Below are positions 5,308-12,214 of a stretch of DNA of 12,962 bases, in pieces. The stretch comes from Candidatus Saccharimonadota bacterium (lineage in GTDB: Bacteria > Patescibacteriota > Saccharimonadia > Saccharimonadales > Saccharimonadaceae): the NCBI GenBank assembly GCA_003545655.1, contig DODJ01000055.1:1-12962 (forward strand). Reading direction: 5' to 3'. Every line of letters begins with the position of its first letter. Within the stretch, counting starts at the first letter, position 1. Under the pieces are notes generated by a model. It was given only the letters and a program-made list of their open reading frames with translations. It was not told the origin of the DNA and ran no database searches. Position numbers and translations under genes: made by a program.

Positions 5308-6342
5308 ATGAAGCAAGAATTACTGAAGAGTGCCGACGCTAGCGGTTCTGTGACCCATAAAGTGTTAGTAGTTGGATTGGGTGGTCAAACTCGCAAAGAT
5401 CACATACCGGCTTTGATGAGACGCAAAGACGTCAAAATCATAGGGATCGTCGATACTAATCAGGCTCTGCTTGACGAGTACCATTTGCTTATCGGAGTAC
5501 CGGTATTTACTTCTTTAGTGGACGCGATCCAGACGGGCATGCCCGATTTGGCCATCGTGTCGGTTCCGCACTTTGAGTATTCGGGCATTTTAAGAACACT
5601 TGCCGCCCATAAGATTGCAACGTTGAAGGAAAAGCCACTGGCAATGACTTATCAAGAAGCAATCGAGATCATCAATATGTATCAAGACAGCGATACCTAT
5701 TTGCAGATATGTGTGCAACGGCGTTTTTCAAAACTTTACGACACAACGAAGAAACTGCTCGATTCTATTGGTAGGGTATATTCGGTATACGTTGAATACA
5801 CCATGAAACTTTCAGCCGAAGATATGGCGAGCGGATGGCGGGCTGATAAAAAGATATCGGGCGGCGGCGCTGCACTAGATATGGGTTACCACAGTATCGA
5901 CCTGTTGACCTACATATTTGGAACACCCGACAAAGTGTATGCTCAGTTGAACTATCACAGCCTCGATAGCAACTACACGATCGATGACACGATGAAGGCC
6001 ATGATGACCTATCGGGATGGTCGGATTAACGCGAATCTCGTTGTTACAAAAATTTTTAACCAAAAAAATGAAAAAGTCCGTATATTTGGCTCAGATGGTT
6101 CAATCTATGTCGACGAAAGAAAAGTGACACTTTATGATAAGGATGGCGTGGAGATGGAGTCGCACTCATTTAATTTTAAAACCGAAGAAGTAGATCAGCA
6201 GCTAAGCTACTTCATCGAGAAATCTAAAAAAAACCGCTTTGATTCACGCGACAGAAACCTTAAAGACCAGCTCAATAACATGCTCGTCATCGATTCAATT
6301 TATAAAAGTCATGACATCAGTCAAGTGATTAAGTTAGGATAA
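5308..6342 (+). CDS. Gfo/Idh/MocA-family NAD(P)-dependent oxidoreductase
   Basis: Predicted dehydrogenase that oxidises or reduces a sugar-like or cyclic polyol/ketone substrate. In the 344-residue protein the N-terminal Rossmann domain has VVGLGGQTRKDHIPAL (GLGG at 23-26), a second strand ending IVDTN, and SVPHFEYS. The family catalytic motif EKP is at 108-110 (KEKPLAM). The C-terminal half has GGGAALDMGYHSIDLLTYIFG, giving the usual D181 and H185. Length is typical. The ATG at 5308 is preceded by AAAAGGAT at a good distance; an adjacent in-frame TTG at 5305 is not needed. It is the first gene of a five-gene run with gaps of a few bases. The substrate is unknown; the neighbours suggest a ribosylated intermediate or its precursor. 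Confidence 0.92.
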   Translation: MKQELLKSADASGSVTHKVLVVGLGGQTRKDHIPALMRRKDVKIIGIVDTNQALLDEYHLLIGVPVFTSLVDAIQTGMPDLAIVSVPHFEYSGILRTLAAHKIATLKEKPLAMTYQEAIEIINMYQDSDTYLQICVQRRFSKLYDTTKKLLDSIGRVYSVYVEYTMKLSAEDMASGWRADKKISGGGAALDMGYHSIDLLTYIFGTPDKVYAQLNYHSLDSNYTIDDTMKAMMTYRDGRINANLVVTKIFNQKNEKVRIFGSDGSIYVDERKVTLYDKDGVEMESHSFNFKTEEVDQQLSYFIEKSKKNRFDSRDRNLKDQLNNMLVIDSIYKSHDISQVIKLG

Positions 6343-6345
6343 TCC

Positions 6346-7020
6346 ATGCGAAAAGTGTACGTCATCGGAAGCTCGAGCGTTCTCGCCCCGTCAATCGCAA
6401 AACTTGTTGTGGGCGATAGCCTGACGGCCTTTATAGGCAGGTCTAACCCTTATGGATTAGAGAATTTTATCAAATCGCAGGGCGTTACTGACGAGGCTTC
6501 TGTGGCGGCAATTTCGGAACTTCTTCTGAACGACCTTAAGAATACTTCTGGCATCACCTCGGCGTCTCTCATCGTTTTGTCGGGCGTCTCTTCGAATGAT
6601 TGGAAAAGTAGTTTTTTGATCAATGAATATATGCCCGCCAAGTTATCGGAAGATTTTTCAAAGTACGTCAGTCTACAAAAGCTCCACGATAATTCTGTGA
6701 CTCTGATTGGATCGTCGGCTGCATACCATGGTGCAAAATTACCTTACGCAGCCACCAAGGCATCATTAAATGGCATCGTGCATTCTATCGCTCGAGATTT
6801 TAAAAATAATGTCAGAATCAATTTGGTAGTCCCGAGCGCCTTTGAAAGTAACATGATTGCCGATTGGGATAACGAGAAGCGGGCGGCCGTCGCTTCAAGT
6901 AACTATATTGGAAGACTAGGCACACCAGATGACATGGCAGCGGCGATTTTATTTACGGTCAATAATCCATTCATTACTAACTCAACGCTTAATATGACGG
7001 GTGGAACGGTCCATATTTAG
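6346..7020 (+). CDS. Short-chain dehydrogenase/reductase with divergent nucleotide-binding loop
   Basis: Predicted SDR-fold oxidoreductase. In the 224-residue protein the active-site Ser lies in VTLIGSSAAYHG (S123/S124) and the catalytic pair is Y134-A-A-T-K138. N93 could be the fourth tetrad residue. The C-terminus NMTGGTVHI is the usual closing element. The N-terminal glycine motif is unusual: VIGSSSVLAPSIA replaces the usual TGxxxGIG, so cofactor binding may be altered. It is slightly short for the family but not truncated. TAGGAT just before the ATG at 6346 serves as the ribosome-binding site, three bases after the previous stop. A second redox enzyme in one operon implies at least two redox steps or an epimerisation. 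Confidence 0.88.
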   Translation: MRKVYVIGSSSVLAPSIAKLVVGDSLTAFIGRSNPYGLENFIKSQGVTDEASVAAISELLLNDLKNTSGITSASLIVLSGVSSNDWKSSFLINEYMPAKLSEDFSKYVSLQKLHDNSVTLIGSSAAYHGAKLPYAATKASLNGIVHSIARDFKNNVRINLVVPSAFESNMIADWDNEKRAAVASSNYIGRLGTPDDMAAAILFTVNNPFITNSTLNMTGGTVHI

Positions 7021-7024
7021 TTTT

Positions 7025-8572
7025 ATGAAAACAGCACCTATAGAAATTATCACTACCCAACATCAACATGCGGCTTACGTCATGAAAGATGGTGCGGTGT
7101 CGCTCACGGTGTATCCGCGAGTGCACATGTTCACCTTTGACCTCTCGCTGATCGCCGGCATCTTGCGGCACGGCAGCATGGGCTATTCATTGAAGAATAT
7201 GCCGATTGAAATTGTCGTGCGAAAATCTGAATCTTCCGAGGATTCAGTCAAAGTAGCGGGCGGTGTTGATGTGAAGCAACTCGATTTTGCCATAGATCTC
7301 GATAAGCTAAGGGCGTACATCAACTCAGAAGATCACTATGACGTATTTGTTTCTGTGAATAGGTCAATTAGGGAGCATACGGGTCTAGGATTGTCTACAC
7401 AGATATTGGGAGGAATTTATCTATGTAGCGCAAAAGTATCTGGTCGCGACCTCACGATCAGTGATCTATTCTCGATGGGAATAGGACACTACTCCGCCCT
7501 CGGACTAAATTTGCTATTCAATCCTGGGATGATATTTGAGATGGGGTGCAAGCCGGCAGATGAGGGGAAGGGTTTCATTGTTAACCCGACGCTCAGTCAA
7601 ATACCGGAGACGGTCGCTAATACGGTGTATAAAGTGAACGACTTCCCTTTTTATACGATTGTCGCGATTCCCAAGGACGCTTCATCAATCAGTGGCCAGT
7701 ATGAAATTGATTTCTGGACAGCTTCACTTCCTGACAAGGACGAAGATTCATACCGTATCGTCTATAATGTTTTCGAAAAGGTTATAACCGGCATTATCGA
7801 GCACGATAGCGGCGTGTTTATTGAAGCACTTAAGGAGAACATCACGCTTGGCTCAAAACCACTAGAGGAAAGCGTCCAGTCGGATCGAACAAAAGAAGTT
7901 CTGGGACGTATGCGCGATGTATTTGACTTCGCTGCTGTGAGCTCGCTGGGGCCGGCACTGTATGCATTCTCAAGCTCAGATCCATCTCACCTACTTTCAA
8001 AGTTAAATATCAGTGACTATGACTTGTTTGTTTACGGTCCAGACGGCGGCGTGAAGAAAAAGATGAACTCAGCGGACACCTTATTGATTGCCTCGTTTGC
8101 GTCAATGGGTAAGACGACTTTTGCGCAAAAGCATCCCGATGTCGCTCTCGATATTGAATCTATTGACTACGCTCGTATATATAGCGATCGGCATCCGAAC
8201 GACGAAGTGGCAAAAGGCGAAAAGAACTGGATCGATAACCCGGACTATCCCGAAAACTACACAAAAGCCGTTTTGGACAATCTAGGCAAATATAGGGTCA
8301 TTTTTCTCACTCTCGGGAAAGATATACTCACAGAGCTAGACAAACACAATCTCAAGTATACGATCCTCTACCCTGGACCAAACCGAAAGCATCGTATTCT
8401 ATCGGACTCGAAGAGACGAGGTAATGATGCTGAATTTGTCGATTTTCTTGATTCACTTCTGTCGACCCCCGATCACCGCCTGGCACTTGAAGGCGTTCGC
8501 TACGAGCACTTTGATATTATCGACGATAATTCGTACATAGAGGCATACTTGGATACTCACTATTATCTGTAA
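7025..8572 (+). CDS. Fusion: beta-RFAP-synthase/ForT-like domain plus P-loop nucleotide kinase domain
   Basis: A two-domain protein of 515 residues. Residues ~1-340 match the GHMP-fold family of beta-ribofuranosylaminobenzene 5'-phosphate synthase: YPRVHMFTFDL (30-40), HGSMGYSL, REHTGLGLSTQ (116-126), GIGHYSALGLN (152-162), AIPKDASSISGQYEIDFW (214-231) and VSSLGPALYAF (305-315). Known members join PRPP to an aromatic or heteroaromatic carboxylate with loss of CO2, making a C-C ribosyl bond; examples are the archaeal methanopterin enzyme and ForT of formycin. Residues ~352-500 form a P-loop kinase-like domain: LIASFASMGKTT (MGKT at 361-364, first Gly of the loop missing), then NPDYPENY (405-412) and KYTILYP, as in small phage and bacterial nucleotide-kinase-like proteins. 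The ATG at 7025, four bases after the previous stop, is preferred over a GTG at 7001. Domain families are fairly sure; the substrate is unknown. Confidence 0.8.
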   Translation: MKTAPIEIITTQHQHAAYVMKDGAVSLTVYPRVHMFTFDLSLIAGILRHGSMGYSLKNMPIEIVVRKSESSEDSVKVAGGVDVKQLDFAIDLDKLRAYINSEDHYDVFVSVNRSIREHTGLGLSTQILGGIYLCSAKVSGRDLTISDLFSMGIGHYSALGLNLLFNPGMIFEMGCKPADEGKGFIVNPTLSQIPETVANTVYKVNDFPFYTIVAIPKDASSISGQYEIDFWTASLPDKDEDSYRIVYNVFEKVITGIIEHDSGVFIEALKENITLGSKPLEESVQSDRTKEVLGRMRDVFDFAAVSSLGPALYAFSSSDPSHLLSKLNISDYDLFVYGPDGGVKKKMNSADTLLIASFASMGKTTFAQKHPDVALDIESIDYARIYSDRHPNDEVAKGEKNWIDNPDYPENYTKAVLDNLGKYRVIFLTLGKDILTELDKHNLKYTILYPGPNRKHRILSDSKRRGNDAEFVDFLDSLLSTPDHRLALEGVRYEHFDIIDDNSYIEAYLDTHYYL

Positions 8573-8575
8573 AAT

Positions 8576-9310
8576 ATGAAACATATATCAAAACTTGCGT
8601 TAGATGACTACGACCTCATTATCTTTGACTGGGATGGGACGTTGTTGAATTCGGCTGCAATGTATCCTGCGTGGGATCGCCTTTATGTTCGGAGATTCTA
8701 TGGTGTTGATAAGCCTGAGTCCTACTTCCGCCAGTTGGCTGCGCAGCTGAAACAGGTGAACACGCACTCGACAGAAGAGAGTGCTTACTTTAGATTTCTG
8801 GATGTTGAATTTGGCGATGGAACGACCGATATGCAGACGATATGGCGGCATGTGTATAGTGTGGCTACTGAGATTCAAGGGCAGATCGAGTATAAATCAG
8901 CAGCTCCGCAGACGCTTTTTGCAATCAGAAAAAAATACCCTGACGCTAAACTTTGCCTCGCAACCAACTCGGAAATGAGAGATTTACTCTTTTATTCGTC
9001 TACCAACTCAAAAACTGCAAGCTTACTGAATCCTATCAAATTTTTTGATTCAGTGGTCGCGCTTGATCACATCACCAAGCCAAAACCTCATCCAGAGACA
9101 TTTACTGCTGTTATTGATCAATATAAAATAGAGCCAAGTCGGGTACTCATTTTCGAAGATAGTTTTAAAGGGGTTCGCGCGGCTAAATCAACTGGCGCAA
9201 CGGTGATTTCGGTTCAGGATGAAATGTCAGATCCGGATAGGATCGCTATAGATAAGTTGGCTGACTTCTCGATTACTGATTGGAACGAAGTGCTTAGGAT
9301 GCTGAAGTAA
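8576..9310 (+). CDS. HAD-superfamily phosphatase
   Basis: Predicted Mg2+-dependent phosphatase acting on a small phosphorylated metabolite. In the 244-residue protein all four HAD motifs are present: I FDWDGTLLNS (nucleophile D18, acid D20), II ATNS (T130), III TKPKPHP (K168 or K170) and IV IFEDSFKG (E194, D195). A helical cap of about 90 residues follows motif I, as in the phosphoglycolate-phosphatase/beta-phosphoglucomutase group. The ATG lies three bases after the upstream stop with no strong ribosome-binding site, which suggests coupled translation. In this operon it could remove the 5'-phosphate left by a PRPP-dependent ribosyl transfer. That role is an inference. Confidence 0.92.
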   Translation: MKHISKLALDDYDLIIFDWDGTLLNSAAMYPAWDRLYVRRFYGVDKPESYFRQLAAQLKQVNTHSTEESAYFRFLDVEFGDGTTDMQTIWRHVYSVATEIQGQIEYKSAAPQTLFAIRKKYPDAKLCLATNSEMRDLLFYSSTNSKTASLLNPIKFFDSVVALDHITKPKPHPETFTAVIDQYKIEPSRVLIFEDSFKGVRAAKSTGATVISVQDEMSDPDRIAIDKLADFSITDWNEVLRMLK

Positions 9311-9315
9311 GGAGA
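9309..9315 (+). promoter_or_regulatory. Strong ribosome-binding site that sets a GTG start
   Basis: AAGGAGA begins inside the HAD stop codon and lies eight bases before the GTG at 9324. It is the best ribosome-binding site in the operon and selects the GTG over other codons nearby. Confidence 0.75.
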
Positions 9316-9323
9316 GATGCCCT

Positions 9324-10004
9324 GTGAATGAATTTGTTTTAGAAAAAGTTAGAGTGTTGCTAGAGAAGGATAAAAGCGGGCATGGCATGGATCATGTGAT
9401 GCGTGTTCATGGCTTGGCAATGAAGTTTGCCGAAAAAGAGAATGCCGACAAGAATATAGTAGAGTTAGCGGCACTGTTGCATGACGTTGATGATTACAAG
9501 ATATTTGGCCAAGAGAGCGCTCGTCACTTGACGAACGCAAACAGGATACTCGATCAGCTAGGAGCAGACCCGATGACGAAACGAGCGGTCGTGAATATTA
9601 TTCAAACGATGGGATACAACAAATTCCTAGAAGGAATCCGCCCCACAACTCTTGAGGGTATGATCGTCAGCGACGCCGATATGTGCGATGCTATTGGCGC
9701 TCAAGGTATTCTGCGTACACACGCCTACAATGCTTCAAAAGGCAATCCGTTTTTTGATGTTAATCTCGATCCGATTGACTCGCATGTCGATGCTAATGCG
9801 TACCGAGCTGCAAAGACCACTCACAGCGTGCAGCATTTCTTTGATAAACTCCTGACGATACCGGCGATTCTTATGACTGGCGCCGGGCGAGAAGAGGGTG
9901 CCCTGCGTCAGGACATCATGGTCCATTTTCTTGAAGAATTGTTCCGCGAAGAGAGTGCACAGAAGTGGAGCGACCATCTTCAGAATTTCTTGAAAAAGAG
10001 CTAG
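9324..10004 (+). CDS. HD-domain phosphohydrolase
   Basis: Predicted metal-dependent phosphohydrolase of the HD superfamily, similar in layout to the YedJ-like group. In the 226-residue protein the metal ligands are visible in order: H24 in GHGMDHVMRVH, H53-D54 in ALLHDVDDYK, and D117/D119 in IVSDADMCDAIGA. The C-terminal half (THSVQHFFDKLL and following) is helical and typical of the group. Known relatives act on nucleotides or other phosphate esters; the substrate here is unknown. It is the last gene of the operon, 13 bases after the HAD gene, with a GTG start. No hairpin terminator follows; the next gene has its own promoter. Confidence 0.9.
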   Translation: MNEFVLEKVRVLLEKDKSGHGMDHVMRVHGLAMKFAEKENADKNIVELAALLHDVDDYKIFGQESARHLTNANRILDQLGADPMTKRAVVNIIQTMGYNKFLEGIRPTTLEGMIVSDADMCDAIGAQGILRTHAYNASKGNPFFDVNLDPIDSHVDANAYRAAKTTHSVQHFFDKLLTIPAILMTGAGREEGALRQDIMVHFLEELFREESAQKWSDHLQNFLKKS

Positions 10005-10016
10005 ATATCGTCGATC

Positions 10017-10025
10017 TGCTATCAT
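10017..10025 (+). promoter_or_regulatory. Extended -10 promoter, leaderless
   Basis: TGC TATCAT (10017-10025) is followed by six bases (AAACTC) and the ATG at 10032, the same geometry as at 3678-3693. RNA would start at the A of the start codon. No ribosome-binding site is present, which supports a leaderless message. Confidence 0.55.
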
Positions 10026-10031
10026 AAACTC

Positions 10032-10250
10032 ATGAAACCTGGTGATCATATCGCATGGCGATGGCTCGGTGGACTGGCGCAGGGCGTCGTGAAGTCGGTG
10101 CATTGCGAATCTATTACTATCGAGAGCAAGGGCTCGTTGATTACTCGTCACGGCACCAAAGAAAATCCTGCAATTATCATTGAGCATAAATCTGGTAATG
10201 ACGTCCTCAAGCTTGCCAGCGAAGTGCAAAAAACTACCAAAGACGAGTAA
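10032..10250 (+). CDS. DUF2945 / Tudor-like small protein
   Basis: A 72-residue protein that fits the DUF2945 family (hypervirulence-associated Tudor-like domain). It begins MKPGDHIAWRWLGGLAQGVV, then has SITIESKGSLITRHGTKENP and AIIIEHKSGNDVLKLASEV, the usual order of a small beta-barrel followed by a short helix. The biochemical role of the family is not settled; a binding rather than catalytic role is likely. It is probably transcribed alone from the promoter at 10017-10025, just after the HD gene, and ends 18 bases before the convergent MFS gene. Whether it belongs functionally to the upstream operon is unclear. Confidence 0.85.
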   Translation: MKPGDHIAWRWLGGLAQGVVKSVHCESITIESKGSLITRHGTKENPAIIIEHKSGNDVLKLASEVQKTTKDE

Positions 10251-10268
10251 GCATGCTCGCGTACTTCC

Positions 10269-11702
10269 CTAGTGTGCTGGCGGCGCGCCTGCTGTAGCCT
10301 TCGCCTTTTTGATGAAGAATGCGGTGATGATCGCCAATGACGCTGTTGTCGCGCTCAACATGAAAGCGACATGAATTCCTTCTGCGTAGCCCTCGAGTAG
10401 GCTTGCTCCCCGACTGACGCCAGATGCGAGGACGCCAGACATGATCGAGACGAACAGCGCCGTACCGGCGGCCGCTGCAACCTGTTGCATGGTCGAGACG
10501 ATAGCTGAACCATGAGAATAGAGATGTTTCGGAAGTGACCCAAGACTGCTCGTAAAGAGCGGGGTAAAAATGAAAGCTAAGCCTGTGCTGAAGATCATGT
10601 GTCCGATGAGTAGCGTCACCCAGCTGCTCTGTGCGTTGAGGGCAAATGCCAAGAACCATAGCCCACCAGCTGTGAGGGTTGTCCCGGTAAGAAGAAGCGG
10701 GCGTGGCCCTACCTTGTCGTAAAGTCGGCCAACTAACGGTGCGAACAGTCCCATGATCAGCCCACCGGGCAGCAGTAGAAGCCCACTGCTGAGGACGGAA
10801 AGGTCAAGGACGTTTTGCATATACAGCGGTAGCAGAATGAATGCGCCGAACATACTCATCATACAGATGGCAAACATAGCAACTGACAAGGTGAATGTTG
10901 GGGTCTTGAAGGTGCGCAGATCAAGGAGCGCGCGGTCTGCTCGCTGCAGAAAGAGTTGTCGCCAGATGAAGAGAGCTAACGCAATAGCCCCAACGACCAG
11001 CGGCACGACGAGCATCGTGACACTGCCTTCGCCGCCGGATTCACCAAGGCTGCTGAGTCCGAAAACGACACCACCGAAGCCAAATGCCGACAAGATCACC
11101 GAGATGACGTCGATCGGCGCTTTGGTTGTTTTCCCGACGTTTCGCATTCGCCGCATACCAATAATAAGCATCGTCAGGGCGATGGGGAGAATGAAGATAA
11201 AGAGGAACCGCCAGCTGAACTGGCTGAGGATGAGACCGGAAATTGTTGGGCCAAGCGCGGGCGCAACAGAGATGACAATCGAGATATTCCCCATTCGCCG
11301 CCCAAGCGTTTCGTGCGGCTCGAGGCTCATAACGGTCGTCATGAGGAGCGGCATCATGATTGCCGTTCCGCTAGCCTGGACGATGCGACCAAGTAGGAGC
11401 ACTTCAAATCCTGGCGCTGCTGCAGCGATGGCCGTACCAGCGACAAAAAGCCCCATGGCAATCACAAATAACTTACGCGTGCTGACGCGCTGAATCAGGA
11501 AACCTGTAATTGGAATAACCACCGCCATTGTCAGAAGGAAGGCTGTCGTCAACCACTGCGCTGCGAGAGCGCTGACGTTCAAGTCTTTCATGAGGTGCGG
11601 TACGGCAACGCCCATGACTGTCTCGTTCAAAATAACGACGAAGGTCGAAATAATAAGCAAGTTAATAATAATCTTGTTTCGTTTTGCCGTCGATTCGGTC
11701 AT
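10269..11702 (-). CDS. MFS drug:proton antiporter, DHA2 (EmrB/QacA) type
   Basis: Predicted inner-membrane multidrug exporter driven by the proton gradient. The protein has 477 residues with about 14 hydrophobic segments, the usual size of the DHA2 group. Visible motifs: VILNETVMGVAVPHL in helix 1 (DHA2 signature LDxTVVNVALP with Asn for Asp), GFLIQRVSTRKLF (motif A with Gln for the usual Asp), LLLGRIVQASGTAI (motif B) and SVAPALGPTISGLI (motif C, antiporter). The ATG at 11702 is preceded by AAGAGAGA. A longer open frame reaches back to 11810, but its first 36 residues are not membrane-like, so I start at 11702. Substrate unknown. The gene stands alone on this strand and is G+C-rich. Confidence 0.92.
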   Translation of the reverse strand: MTESTAKRNKIIINLLIISTFVVILNETVMGVAVPHLMKDLNVSALAAQWLTTAFLLTMAVVIPITGFLIQRVSTRKLFVIAMGLFVAGTAIAAAAPGFEVLLLGRIVQASGTAIMMPLLMTTVMSLEPHETLGRRMGNISIVISVAPALGPTISGLILSQFSWRFLFIFILPIALTMLIIGMRRMRNVGKTTKAPIDVISVILSAFGFGGVVFGLSSLGESGGEGSVTMLVVPLVVGAIALALFIWRQLFLQRADRALLDLRTFKTPTFTLSVAMFAICMMSMFGAFILLPLYMQNVLDLSVLSSGLLLLPGGLIMGLFAPLVGRLYDKVGPRPLLLTGTTLTAGGLWFLAFALNAQSSWVTLLIGHMIFSTGLAFIFTPLFTSSLGSLPKHLYSHGSAIVSTMQQVAAAAGTALFVSIMSGVLASGVSRGASLLEGYAEGIHVAFMLSATTASLAIITAFFIKKAKATAGAPPAH

Positions 11703-11726
11703 TTGTCTCTCTTTTCTTGTAAACAA

Positions 11727-11741
11727 CCTACTTAGTGTAGG
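11727..11741. promoter_or_regulatory. Inverted repeat in the MFS promoter region, candidate operator
   Basis: CCTAC-TTAGT-GTAGG lies 25 bases upstream of the MFS start and overlaps a weak minus-strand promoter (TTGCGC, 17 bases, TACACT). Exporter genes are often controlled by MarR or TetR repressors at such sites, but no regulator gene is in the window. Confidence 0.3.
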
Positions 11742-11799
11742 GATTTTTATTATTTTGCGCAAAGGGTTTGTCGGCTTTTTTGTCACAAGAAATAAGAAA

Positions 11800-11817
11800 G
11801 GACCCACCAAGGGATCC
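11800..11817 (-). terminator. Weak hairpin terminator, minus strand
   Basis: On the minus strand AGGATCCC-TTGGT-GGGTCCT forms a stem with one bulged base, followed by the U-rich TTCTTATTTCTT. It could end the transcript of the small membrane protein gene at 11928-12041 before the MFS promoter. Confidence 0.4.
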
Positions 11818-11841
11818 TGTTTGCCTCATCGTGGAGGCGGC

Positions 11842-11875
11842 GCTCAAACGCATACGTATGCGGAGCTACGTTTTT
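11842..11875 (+). other. Hairpin with 14-bp palindrome core and T-run
   Basis: GCTC (11842-11845) and GAGC (11863-11866) enclose AAA plus the perfect palindrome CGCATACGTATGCG (11849-11862). TACGTTTTT follows on the plus strand, so it looks like a rightward terminator, although no rightward gene precedes it. It may instead be a processing or protein-binding site in the tail of the leftward small-protein transcript. Confidence 0.4.
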
Positions 11876-11927
11876 CTGAGAGCGAGGGCGGAGCAGAATG
11901 ACTTCTGCCCCACCCCCACTCATCAGA

Positions 11928-12041
11928 TTACTGCTGTGCCAGCTTGCGGCGACGGATGGCCGTCGTCGCCATGACGCCGATACCCAGCAGACCGCCGAGA
12001 ACGGCGAATGCTGCAAGCAAGCCTCTCTTTGAAGCCCCCAT
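11928..12041 (-). CDS. Small single-helix membrane protein, 37 residues
   Basis: Unrecognised small protein: a short basic N-terminus (MGASKR), one Gly/Ala/Leu-rich hydrophobic segment (GLLAAFAVLGGLLGIGVMA), then TTAIRRRKLAQQ. The segment is long enough for one membrane pass, and the RRRK cluster predicts the C-terminus in the cytoplasm. The ATG at 12041 is preceded by AGGGGGG five bases upstream on the minus strand, a clear ribosome-binding site, and a promoter (TTTACT, 17 bases, TATAAT) lies about 90 bases further upstream. Start, ribosome-binding site, hydrophobic pattern and stop together make it credible despite its size. The role is unknown; it could be a small membrane-complex subunit, a cell-envelope peptide or a toxin-like peptide, none of which is shown. 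Confidence 0.65.
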   Translation of the reverse strand: MGASKRGLLAAFAVLGGLLGIGVMATTAIRRRKLAQQ

Positions 12042-12134
12042 GGGACCCCCCTGTCGTTTTCGAATGGGAATTGGCTCGCCATGAAATGAAAGGTGCTATC
12101 GCAGCCTTTTATAAAATGCCGAGACAACGTGGTA

Positions 12135-12163
12135 ATTATATAATAATTTAGCTGAATAGTAAA
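12135..12163 (-). promoter_or_regulatory. Promoter of the 37-residue protein gene
   Basis: On the minus strand: -35 TTTACT (complement of 12158-12163), 17-bp spacer, -10 TATAAT (complement of 12135-12140). RNA would start near 12128, giving a leader of about 86 nt. Confidence 0.5.
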
Positions 12164-12199
12164 TATAATGGGCGGCATCTATGCAGAGCATTACTTTTA

Positions 12200-12208
12200 T
12201 GCTATAAT
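12200..12208 (+). promoter_or_regulatory. Extended -10 promoter of the DEAD-box helicase
   Basis: TGC TATAAT is a perfect extended -10. RNA would start near 12215, leaving an unusually long leader of about 120 nt before the ATG at 12334. No clear -35 is seen. Confidence 0.65.
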
Positions 12209-12214
12209 GAATCT

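Noticed and set aside
7001..7024. GTG start for the fusion protein overlapping the SDR gene
   Set aside because: It has no ribosome-binding site; the ATG at 7025 is four bases after the SDR stop, in line with the spacing of the rest of the operon.
9735..10229. Minus-strand open frame of 164 codons
   Set aside because: It is antisense to both the HD gene and the DUF2945 gene, which have clear family signatures.
10753..11493. Long plus-strand open frame of 246 codons
   Set aside because: It lies fully antisense to the MFS exporter gene, is Arg/Pro/Ser-rich as expected of an antisense frame, and has no ribosome-binding site.
11703..11810. 36-residue N-terminal extension of the MFS exporter
   Set aside because: The sequence is not membrane-like and would cover the promoter region; AAGAGAGA sits just before the ATG at 11702, where the usual DHA2 N-terminus begins.
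11768..11974. Plus-strand open frame of 68 codons in the hairpin-rich gap
   Set aside because: It runs through several hairpins and overlaps the better-supported 37-residue gene on the other strand.
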